Assembly: GCF_900104065.1 (NCBI RefSeq)
Contig: NZ_FNLC01000003.1
Coordinates: 310,001 to 374,000 of the forward strand
Length of the DNA stretch: 64,000 bases
Origin: Natronobacterium texcoconense
Lineage (GTDB): Archaea > Halobacteriota > Halobacteria > Halobacteriales > Natrialbaceae
Direction: 5' to 3'
Numbering within the stretch: the stretch's first letter is position 1; every line of letters starts with the position of its first letter. A program made the position numbers and the translations under genes. The notes under the pieces were generated by a model. It searched no databases and was not told the origin of the DNA. It was given only the letters and a program-made list of their open reading frames with translations. Shown here piece after piece: positions 39,137 to 46,534 of the stretch.

Positions 39137-41506
39137 ATGACGGACTGGCGCCCGATCTTCGGCCACGACGAGCCCTACGACGAACAGGTCGACGGGATCG
39201 AGACGGCCATCCAAACCGCCCGCGAGGGCGGCTACACCGTCGTCGAGGGAGCCTGTGGCACCGGGAAGACGATGCTCGCGCTCACGGCTGGGATCGACCT
39301 CGTGCGCGACCCCGACAGCGACTACGAGCGCGTGTTCGTCCTCACGAGCGTCAAGCAACAGCTGCGCCAGTTCGAAGAAGATCTGGAGACGATAAACGAG
39401 AACCTGCCCGACGACTGGCAGCCCGTCTCGGGGCTCACGCTGGTCGGCAAGGCCGACGTCTGTCCGTACAACCGCGAGGGCGCGGCGGGGATCGACGACG
39501 GCAACGTCTACGACCGCTGTGAGACGCTGCGGGATCGGACCCGAGACCTCGTGGGAGAGGGTGGCGAGACGACCGCGGGGACCCTGGCCGCACGCGCCCG
39601 CAGCCAGCAGATCGGACTCGCCGACAGCGGGAGTTCGACCAGCAGCAACTTTCTCGAGACGGCCGGCGAACCAACGCCGTACCCGCCCGACATGCCGGCA
39701 TACAGCGACGGCGGACCGGTGAGTGCCGAAACCGAGTACTGTCCGTTCTACGCACAGTATCTCGAGGATCTGCCCGACGGCGAAGACGGCGACCCGGCCG
39801 AGGCCGTCCCCTACGACTTCACCGAGGCCGGAATGGTCACGCCCGAGGATCTCGTGGCCCGTGCAGCCCGGAACGGTACCTGCCCGCACTCGGTGATGGG
39901 CGCGGTGCTGGGGCAGGTCGAGGTCGTCGTCGGCAACTACTACCACGCGTTCGATCCCCGGACGACCGGCTCCTTTACGGGTGCCTTGCTCGACGACTCG
40001 ACGTTCGTCGTCTGCGACGAGGCGCACATGCTCGAGCCTCGCGTTCGCGACCTGGTCAGCGACGGTGTCGCCGACCGGACGCTTCGGGACGCCGAGACCG
40101 AACTCTCGCGAGTCATCCAGCCGGTCAAGTTCGAACGCGAGGGCCGGAACGCCCAGGGTGGGTCGAAGACCGCCGACGCCGACCTCGTACGCGCCGAACT
40201 GAACGACAGCGACGTCTCCTACGAGGAACTGAACCGTACCCTCGAGTTCGTCCAGGATCTCCGCGTGGAACTCGACCGCAGAGTAACTGCCCACCTCGAC
40301 CGGAACCACAGGGGGTGGGAGTCGAACCTGACGGATCTCGAAGACGAGGAGATCCCTCTCCGTGATCCTGCCGAACCTGCCGAAGACGAGATCACAGAGT
40401 GGGCTCGCGAGGCCGGCTACGGCGACGTCGAGTGGGTCCGCGCCGAGTCCGTCGGTGCCGTCGTCGCTCGCATTCTGAACGAGGCCGAAGACGAAGAACG
40501 AACCCGTGCCGCGCCAGCGGTCGGCCGCGTGCTCGGCGAGTGGTATCGCTGCGACCACACCGACTACTTCCGGGAGATCGAACTCGAGCGCACCTGGGAC
40601 GACACCGAACCCGCCGACTCCTGGCGACGGGCCTACAACGCTCGCCTCGCACTGCACAACTGCGTCCCCAGTGACGCCATCGGTGAGCGACTCGGGACTT
40701 TCGGCGGCGGCGTGTTGATGAGTGCGACGCTCGAGCCGATGGCGGCGTTTACCGAGGTGACGGGCCTCGAGTACCTCGAGCGCGAGGCAGACAGACCGGT
40801 CGTCGAACGTCGGTACGGACTGCACTTCCCCGAGGAGAACCGCGAGAGCTTCGCGGTCGCCGCGCCAAAGTACACGTACGATAACCGCGGGCGTCCGGGA
40901 GAGGAGAATCAGACCAGAACGCACTACGCCGATGCCGTCTCGCAGGTTGCCGGCCTCCCCGGAAACGTTCTCGTCGGCATGCCGAGTTACGCCGAGGCCG
41001 AGTGGATCGCCGGCGAACTCGAGGAACGGGTCGACAAACCCGTTCTGCTGGATGCCTCGAGCGACGACGAGACCACCCAGTCGCTGAAATCCGAGTTCTT
41101 CGCGGGCGAGGGGAAGGTACTCGTGACGAGTCTCCGGGGAACGCTGACGGAGGGCGTCGACTACAGCGGCGACCGCCTTTCGGCCGCCGTGGTCTGTGGC
41201 GTTCCGATCGTCAACACCTCGAGTCCGCGGACGAAGGCCGTCAGGCGAGCCTACGACGACGCCTTTGGCGACGGCTTCGAGTACGCGCTGACGATTCCCG
41301 CAGTCCGGAAGGCACGGCAGGCGATCGGCCGTGTCATCCGGAGTCCGGAAGACATGGGCGTCCGGGTACTGCTCGACGAACGCTACGCTCGCGATAGCTG
41401 GGATTCCGTTCGCGGCTACCTGCCGGACGACGGTGAGTTCCAGTCCGTGAGCCCCGACATGCTCGACCTCGGACTCGACCGATTCCGATCGAAACTCGAG
41501 TCGTAG
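39137..41506 (+). CDS. XPD/Rad3-type ATP-dependent DNA helicase with Fe-S cysteines
   Basis: A 789-residue superfamily 2 helicase. Motif I is EGACGTGKTMLAL (about residue 37), motif II is VVCDEAHMLEPR, and late motifs include VLVTSLRGTLTEGVDYSGD and AIGRVIRSPEDMGVRVLLDER (motif VI). Four cysteines that would hold the XPD-type iron-sulfur cluster appear between motifs I and II: KADVCPYNRE, YDRCETL, TEYCPFYAQYL and NGTCPHSVMG. It likely unwinds DNA 5' to 3' in repair or transcription. Its ATG overlaps the stop (ATGA) of a 10-codon upstream frame. Confidence 0.92.
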   Translation: MTDWRPIFGHDEPYDEQVDGIETAIQTAREGGYTVVEGACGTGKTMLALTAGIDLVRDPDSDYERVFVLTSVKQQLRQFEEDLETINENLPDDWQPVSGLTLVGKADVCPYNREGAAGIDDGNVYDRCETLRDRTRDLVGEGGETTAGTLAARARSQQIGLADSGSSTSSNFLETAGEPTPYPPDMPAYSDGGPVSAETEYCPFYAQYLEDLPDGEDGDPAEAVPYDFTEAGMVTPEDLVARAARNGTCPHSVMGAVLGQVEVVVGNYYHAFDPRTTGSFTGALLDDSTFVVCDEAHMLEPRVRDLVSDGVADRTLRDAETELSRVIQPVKFEREGRNAQGGSKTADADLVRAELNDSDVSYEELNRTLEFVQDLRVELDRRVTAHLDRNHRGWESNLTDLEDEEIPLRDPAEPAEDEITEWAREAGYGDVEWVRAESVGAVVARILNEAEDEERTRAAPAVGRVLGEWYRCDHTDYFREIELERTWDDTEPADSWRRAYNARLALHNCVPSDAIGERLGTFGGGVLMSATLEPMAAFTEVTGLEYLEREADRPVVERRYGLHFPEENRESFAVAAPKYTYDNRGRPGEENQTRTHYADAVSQVAGLPGNVLVGMPSYAEAEWIAGELEERVDKPVLLDASSDDETTQSLKSEFFAGEGKVLVTSLRGTLTEGVDYSGDRLSAAVVCGVPIVNTSSPRTKAVRRAYDDAFGDGFEYALTIPAVRKARQAIGRVIRSPEDMGVRVLLDERYARDSWDSVRGYLPDDGEFQSVSPDMLDLGLDRFRSKLES

Positions 41507-41507
41507 T

Positions 41508-42042
41508 TCAGTACTGCACCGGAGACGCCTGCCGTGCTCGCTCGCGAACTCGTTCTTTGATCGCGCTGCTCGAGTAGCGCCGTTCCCCGTCGGCCTCGAG
41601 GCCGCTCGCGCGTTCGACGCGACAGTCGACTCCCCAGTCCGTGAGCATAGCTTCGACCTCGCGTTCGTCGTGGTGCTGGTCGTGGCCGAGGACGAGCACG
41701 TCCGGATCGATTTCGCGAATCGGTACCGAGAAGTCCTCGGGATGGCCCAGATGTGCGCGATCGACTATCTCGAGGGCGTCCACGACCTCACGGCGCTGTT
41801 CGGCGGGGAGGACGGGAGCCGGTTTGTGCGTGATACTCTCCGATCGGGCGACGATCACGTGCAGTTCCTCGCCCATGGCTGCGGCCTCCTCGAGATAGTG
41901 GACGTGACCGGGATGGAGTATAGTAGCTACTGCAAGTCAATGCACACCTGATCGCACGACAACTGTGCGATCAGTGTGTAAATAGTTGCAGTTGTTACTA
42001 TCGGTCGAAGGTACCCTGGGCGACGACGCGGGTCGCGGTCAT
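41508..42042 (-). pseudogene. ribL: FAD synthase (RibL-type) gene split by an 82-bp palindromic insertion
   Basis: The gene starts at 42042 with MTATRVVAQGTFD and then runs into a stop (TAG, 41998-42000) in inserted DNA. The rest resumes in another frame at 41918 with [21 protein letters not shown] and continues normally to [16 protein letters not shown] and the stop at 41508. Removing 82 bases (for example 41921-42002) restores TTCGAC-CTA-CTC-CAT, i.e. FDLLHPGH, the nucleotide-binding motif of this cytidylyltransferase family (FDILHPGH if cut one base later). A downstream ATG at 41876 would give a product without HPGH, so it should be inactive. The enzyme makes FAD from FMN. The ATG overlaps the stop of the upstream gene (ATGA), confirming the start. 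Confidence 0.85.
41920..42001. mobile_element. 82-bp MITE-like palindromic insertion in the FAD synthase gene
   Basis: The element starts ATAGT-AGCT-ACTGCAA (41920-41935) and ends TTGCAGT-TGTT-ACTAT (41986-42001), i.e. terminal inverted repeats of 16 bases with 12-13 matches. Inside lies a second near-perfect hairpin, CACACCTGATCGCAC (41943-41957) with GTGCGATCAGTGTG (41965-41978), around a 7-base loop. No coding capacity. It is AT-richer than the host gene. Target-site duplication is not obvious. No second copy is seen in the window. Confidence 0.7.
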
Positions 42043-42350
42043 CCCGATCCCCTGACCCGGAGGGTCGTCGTGGTCGTCGTCTCGGTGTACAGCGAGTACA
42101 GCAAGACTGCGAAGCCGCCGGCGGTAAACGAACTCTGGATGGCGACGCCGAGCGCGACGTTCCCGCCGAGCAGGTGAGCGAGGCCGCCGACGACCGATCC
42201 GGCGAGAATGAAGCTGAACCCGATGGTGACTGCTCGCAGTGCTCGAGAACCGGTTCGACGGAACGCTCGGTAGGCGAGCAACGCGACCGCGCCGCCGAGC
42301 AGTAGCGTCGCAGCGTTTGCCGCCGCGATGAGTGGCGTGTATTCGTTCAT
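42039..42350 (-). CDS. Small membrane protein (DUF7521-like)
   Basis: A 103-residue protein with three helices (IAAANAATLLLGGAVALLAYRAF, AVTIGFSFILAGSVVGGLAHLL, GVAIQSSFTAGGFAVLLYSLY) and a threonine-rich end. It matches the haloarchaeal DUF7521 type. Its stop overlaps the start of the interrupted FAD synthase gene (ATGA), so the two were translationally coupled. Confidence 0.75.
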   Translation of the reverse strand: MNEYTPLIAAANAATLLLGGAVALLAYRAFRRTGSRALRAVTIGFSFILAGSVVGGLAHLLGGNVALGVAIQSSFTAGGFAVLLYSLYTETTTTTTLRVRGSG

Positions 42351-42472
42351 GAGTTCGATCGGGGACTGTTGTCACGACCTGTGCTACTCGAGCACTTCAG
42401 TCGGTCAGCCGGTTCCCACTCACTGGAATCGCCAGGAACATGTTCGGATAGTATAGCGGTTGTCGTTTGCTG

Positions 42473-42898
42473 TTACTCGTCGACGATCACGCCTCGATGA
42501 CGCTGCTCGTCGACCGGTTCGACGGTAAACCCGAGCGACTCGTAGAACGGTCGAACGCCGTCGTCGAAGCGTGCGGTAAGCCGTCCCTCGCGCTCGAGTG
42601 CGCGCTCGATCAGGAGTCGCCCGATCCCGTTTCCTCGATGGCGGCGACGGACGCCGATGGCCGAGACGTGGGCTCCCCCGTCGACGTCCTGTGGCTCGAG
42701 GACGGCGGTACCGAGGATCCGTTCGGCCGTTTCGTCCGATCCTGAATTCGATCGACCACCGCGTCGGTCACCCGCGACGAGGACGTCGCTGGCGTCGATC
42801 CGGGTTTCGACGTCGCCCGGTTCGAGCATCGCGGCGTCGAGGATGCGCCTGACCTCGAGGGCGTCGTCCGGCCGAGCGGTGCGAACGAACGGTGACAT
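42473..42898 (-). CDS. GNAT family N-acetyltransferase
   Basis: A 141-residue acetyltransferase. VRTARPDDALEVRRILDAAML opens the fold; SAIGVRRRHRGNGIGRLLIERAL is the acetyl-CoA loop (RxxGxG), and FYESLGFTVEPV the C-terminal part. A Gly/Ser-rich low-complexity loop (GDRRGGRSNSGSDETAE) interrupts the middle strands. The substrate is unknown. Confidence 0.85.
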   Translation of the reverse strand: MSPFVRTARPDDALEVRRILDAAMLEPGDVETRIDASDVLVAGDRRGGRSNSGSDETAERILGTAVLEPQDVDGGAHVSAIGVRRRHRGNGIGRLLIERALEREGRLTARFDDGVRPFYESLGFTVEPVDEQRHRGVIVDE

Positions 42899-43150
42899 CG
42901 TTACTGGCGACCCGTGAACCGAGCGATCGGCAGGGAGAGTGATCTCGGTCGGCTCGTGATCCGGTCGAGACGTCGGTAGACGTGTGTTCCCGCCATTACT
43001 GAGTGGACTCCGTGTTCGGGGGGCAAAACTCTCCGGCTTTCTGGCTCACCTGTGTGGACGACTACCTGTGTCTGTCAGCCGTCCTATCGACGTCAGTATC
43101 TCGCGAGGAACGAACCATTATTTGCCCCTGCGCAAATATTGCGTCAAGGA

Positions 43151-44389
43151 ATGACTGGCACCCACGACGCCGTTACGTTCGCCGACATCGAGGCGGCCCG
43201 CGATCGGTTCGACGACGACTCGGTCGTCAAACGCACGCCCGTCGAACGGAGTACGTCGCTGGACGAGATAACCGGCGGCGAGGTCCACCTCAAGATGGAA
43301 CACCTCCAGTGGACGGGCTCGTTCAAGACGCGTGGCGCGTACAACAAGATCGCCAAGTCCGTCGCGGAAGGCGACGTCGGACGCGTCGTCGCCGCAAGCG
43401 CCGGCAACCACGCACAGGGCGTCGCGCTCGCGGCGACGAAACTCGACGTCGAGTCGACCATCGTGATGCCCCGGACCGCACCCCAGGCCAAGGTCGACGC
43501 GACGCGGGAGTACGGAGCCGAGGTCGAACTCGTCGGCACCGACTTCCGGGAGGCGATGGCCCACGCTCAGGAACTCAGTTCGGGAGACGACGACGTCGAG
43601 TTCGTCCACGCCTACGACGACCCCGCGATCGTCGCCGGCCAGGGAACGCTGGGCGTCGAGATGTACGAGGACCTCCCCGAGGTCGACACCATCGTCGTCC
43701 CGATCGGCGGCGGCGGGCTCATCTCGGGAATCGCGACCGCGTTCGCCGAACTCTCGCCGGACACCCGCGTCGTCGGTGTTCAGGCCTCGGGTGCCGCGAC
43801 GGTTCCGGACAGCCTCCAGAAAGGGATCCCGGTCTCGCTCGAGTCGGTCGACACGATCGCCGACGGGATCGCTACCGGCGGCATCTCCGATCTCACGCTC
43901 TCGCTGATCGAGGACCACGTCGACGAAATCGTGACGGTGACCGACGGCGAGATTGCGCGGGCGATCCTCCTCTTGCTCGAGCGAGCGAAACAGGTCGTCG
44001 AGGGTGCGGGGGCAGCGTCGGTCGCGGCCATCATCAGCGAGGAACTCGACGTCTCCGGCGAGACCGTGATGCCGCTTCTGTGTGGTGGCAACCTCGATAT
44101 GACGATGCTCCAGACGGTGCTCGTCCACGCACTTTCCGATCGCGAACAACTGCTACGGCTGCGCGTCCGGATCGACGATCAGGCGGGGAAGATGGAGGAG
44201 ATCTCGGGCCTGATCGCGAAACACAACGCCAACATCCAGACGGTCCGCCACGACCGGTCGGCGCCCGAACTCGACGTCGGCGAGGCTCACCTGGTCTTCG
44301 AAATCGAAACGAGCGGTGCAGGGCAAGCGCGGGCGATCATCCGCTCGATCCGGGACACCGGCTACGAGGTCAAACACGTCAACGCCTGA
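43151..44389 (+). CDS. ilvA: Threonine ammonia-lyase (threonine deaminase)
   Basis: A 412-residue PLP enzyme converting threonine to 2-oxobutanoate, the entry to isoleucine synthesis. The Schiff-base lysine is in TGSFKTRGAYNKI (about residue 60), the phosphate-binding glycines are in PIGGGGLISGIA, and the C-terminal ~75 residues form a single ACT domain (RLRVRIDDQAGKMEEISGLIAKHNANI). The short one-ACT form is closer to the catabolic/TdcB-like class than to the long biosynthetic enzyme. The ATG at 43151 is chosen because the upstream in-frame part lacks similarity. Confidence 0.92.
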   Translation: MTGTHDAVTFADIEAARDRFDDDSVVKRTPVERSTSLDEITGGEVHLKMEHLQWTGSFKTRGAYNKIAKSVAEGDVGRVVAASAGNHAQGVALAATKLDVESTIVMPRTAPQAKVDATREYGAEVELVGTDFREAMAHAQELSSGDDDVEFVHAYDDPAIVAGQGTLGVEMYEDLPEVDTIVVPIGGGGLISGIATAFAELSPDTRVVGVQASGAATVPDSLQKGIPVSLESVDTIADGIATGGISDLTLSLIEDHVDEIVTVTDGEIARAILLLLERAKQVVEGAGAASVAAIISEELDVSGETVMPLLCGGNLDMTMLQTVLVHALSDREQLLRLRVRIDDQAGKMEEISGLIAKHNANIQTVRHDRSAPELDVGEAHLVFEIETSGAGQARAIIRSIRDTGYEVKHVNA

Positions 44390-44400
44390 CTGCTCGCCCG

Positions 44401-44607
44401 CTATCCGCCCTTGATCAGCCGCAACACCGTCACCTCGTCGCTCTCGACGGGCTGATCCTCCGGAACGGGTCGACCGTCGACGAGAACGCTCACCTCGTGA
44501 GGACTCAGATCGACCTCCCGGAGCAGGCCAGCGTAGGTCCGCTCCTCGAGTTCCTCGAGATCGATCTCGTGGGTCCCCTCGCCTTTGACGTCGACGGTGA
44601 CGTGCAT
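44401..44607 (-). CDS. samp2: Ubiquitin-like small archaeal modifier protein SAMP2
   Basis: A 68-residue beta-grasp protein ending in the diglycine KGG. LSPHEVSVLVDGRPVPEDQ and VTVLRLIKGG match Haloferax SAMP2 very closely. SAMP2 is attached to lysines of target proteins by UbaA and also donates sulfur for tRNA thiolation. The frame is open far upstream through rfcS; the short ATG start at 44607 is set by the family length. It converges on ilvA with an 11-bp gap. Confidence 0.93.
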   Translation of the reverse strand: MHVTVDVKGEGTHEIDLEELEERTYAGLLREVDLSPHEVSVLVDGRPVPEDQPVESDEVTVLRLIKGG

Positions 44608-44919
44608 ATCCGCAGTTACGACGGCGTGGACTTGAGCGCGTCGCTCGGTGCCGACTCGCTCCTCGCCGCCTGAACTGGTACAGGTTCGATACACTCGGAA
44701 AAGCGGGCCGGGACGGCCCATAGACGGTCTTCTGGTGCCGATCGGGTGAGGTGAATACGTGAACGGCAAGCGTAGATCAGTTCCTGTGACGAGTAAATAG
44801 CGTAGTACGTCCTTCGAAAGTGGGAATCGTCGAGAGGTGGTATACTCGAGCGGGACCGAGCAGGGCGTTTCGACGACGACCTTCGGTCGATTTATTTCCG
44901 CCCCACGCGTTGGGCCGGT
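44608..44919. other. 312-bp intergenic region
   Basis: Divergent promoter region between SAMP2 and rfcS. CGATTTATTT (44888-44897) is a well-placed TATA box 26 bases before rfcS. The rest shows no gene. Confidence 0.55.
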
Positions 44920-45918
44920 ATGAGCGAGGCCGACGCAGAGGCGGCGGAGCCGACACCCGGCAAGACCGAAGTCTGGATCGAGAAGTACCGGCCGGAACGG
45001 CTCGACGAGATCAAGGGCCACGAGAACATCGTGCCGCGGCTGAAACGGTACGTCGAGCAGGACGACCTGCCGCACCTCATGTTCGCAGGGCCGGCGGGAA
45101 CCGGTAAAACCACGGCTGCACAGGCTATCGCCCGCGAAGTCTACGGCGACGACTGGCAGGAGAACTTCCTCGAGTTGAACGCCTCCGACCAGCGCGGGAT
45201 CGACGTCGTCCGCGACCGGATCAAGGACTTCGCACGTTCCTCCTTCGGCGGCTACGACCACCGCATCATCTTTCTGGACGAGGCCGACGCACTCACGAGC
45301 GACGCCCAGTCCGCACTGCGTCGGACGATGGAGCAGTTCTCGAACAACACCCGCTTCATCCTCTCGTGTAACTACTCGAGTCAGATCATCGACCCGATCC
45401 AGTCTCGCTGTGCGGTCTTCCGTTTTACCGAACTCACGGAGGACGCAGTCGAGGCCCAGGTCCGCGAAATCGCGGCTAACGAGGGCATCGAGGTCACCGA
45501 CGACGGCGTGGACGCACTGATCTACGCGGCCGACGGCGACATGCGAAAGGCGATCAACGGTCTGCAGGCCGCGGCCGTCATGGGCGAGACCGTCGACGAG
45601 GAGACCGTCTTCGCGATCACTTCCACCGCTCGCCCCGAGGAGGTCGAGGAGATGGTCGAACACGCCATCGACGGCGACTTTACCGCCGCCCGCGCCGCAC
45701 TCGAGGACCTGCTCATGGACCGCGGACTCGCCGGTGGCGACGTCATCGACCAGCTTCATCGGTCCGCCTGGCAGTTCGACATTCCCGAGCAGGCGACCGT
45801 GCGGCTGCTCGAGCGACTCGGCGAAGTCGACTTCCGCATTACGGAGGGTGCGAACGAGCGCCTGCAACTCGAGGCGATGCTGGCGTCGCTGGCGCTGGAA
45901 AACGAATCGTCTGCGTAA
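44920..45918 (+). CDS. rfcS: Replication factor C small subunit
   Basis: A 332-residue AAA+ clamp-loader subunit that loads PCNA. It has [20 protein letters not shown] at the N-terminus, Walker [13 protein letters not shown] (about residue 53), Walker [11 protein letters not shown], the SRC arginine-finger motif in [12 protein letters not shown], and the C-terminal collar domain. The length is standard and there is no intein. TATA box at 44888-44897, leaderless start. Confidence 0.97.
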   Translation: MSEADAEAAEPTPGKTEVWIEKYRPERLDEIKGHENIVPRLKRYVEQDDLPHLMFAGPAGTGKTTAAQAIAREVYGDDWQENFLELNASDQRGIDVVRDRIKDFARSSFGGYDHRIIFLDEADALTSDAQSALRRTMEQFSNNTRFILSCNYSSQIIDPIQSRCAVFRFTELTEDAVEAQVREIAANEGIEVTDDGVDALIYAADGDMRKAINGLQAAAVMGETVDEETVFAITSTARPEEVEEMVEHAIDGDFTAARAALEDLLMDRGLAGGDVIDQLHRSAWQFDIPEQATVRLLERLGEVDFRITEGANERLQLEAMLASLALENESSA

Positions 45919-45987
45919 CTGTTCGCTTCACTTTTACTTTCGCTCCGTTCGGCGAGCCTTGTAGTGCCAGCCAGACGAACTCGAGCT

Positions 45988-46530
45988 ATGCGATCGCCAC
46001 TCGAGATCGTCGACGAAGAGACGTACTGGATCCGCAGCCGCGACGTCAGTGACTCCCCGGCCATCGGCGGGGACGACTACTTCTCCGAACACGACGTGTC
46101 GCGTCCGTCGGAGGTAACCACTGACGACCTGCCGCCCGCCGAGAGCGACGCCGTCGCCGCGATCGATCGCGAGGCGCTCGAGCGCGAGAAGACGATCGGC
46201 AAGTGGCAGGTGACCGGCTCGGGCGAACGGATCGCGGAGCTGTGGCCCGAGTTCGTCGCCGACGCGGAAGACGGCATCATCTGGGCGACGAAGGCGATGA
46301 CGACGTACGGATACGAACACCTCGAGATGTACGACGACTATCTCCTGACGGTCTACACGCCGAACTACTTCGCGAAACACGACGTCGACCGCGTCAGAGC
46401 GTACCTTCGAGAGGAGTACGGCATCACGCACGAACTGTACTACAAACCGGACATCTACACGAGCAAGGGGATCGTTGCGGAGTCGGCCGCGGAGTTCGGG
46501 CTCTCGGTACCGGCCAGGTACGTAGCCTGA
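45988..46530 (+). CDS. DUF1917 / putative phosphothreonine-lyase-domain protein
   Basis: A 180-residue protein. The core GKWQVTGSGERIAELWPEFVADAEDGIIWATKAMTTYG (about 71-108) and DDYLLTVYTPNYFAKHDVDRVRAYLREEYGI, with YYKPDIYTSKGI at the end, is the haloarchaeal form of the DUF1917 (putative phosphothreonine lyase-like) family. The activity is not proven. It follows rfcS in the same direction after 69 bp. The ATG at 45988 gives the family start. Confidence 0.82.
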   Translation: MRSPLEIVDEETYWIRSRDVSDSPAIGGDDYFSEHDVSRPSEVTTDDLPPAESDAVAAIDREALEREKTIGKWQVTGSGERIAELWPEFVADAEDGIIWATKAMTTYGYEHLEMYDDYLLTVYTPNYFAKHDVDRVRAYLREEYGITHELYYKPDIYTSKGIVAESAAEFGLSVPARYVA

Positions 46531-46534
46531 GCTG

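Noticed and set aside
39020-40924. 634-codon minus-strand frame
   Set aside because: Antisense to the XPD-type helicase, whose motifs are unmistakable; the frame is a by-product of high GC.
41920-42001. Bulge-helix-bulge intron in the FAD synthase mRNA
   Set aside because: The outer stem has a 4x4 internal loop, not two 3-base bulges separated by 4 bp at the restored junction, so splicing by the archaeal endonuclease is not supported from sequence alone; kept only as an alternative to test with RNA reads.
44608-45867. Long N-terminal extension of the SAMP2 frame through rfcS
   Set aside because: SAMP2 is a 66-68 residue protein; the extension is antisense to rfcS.
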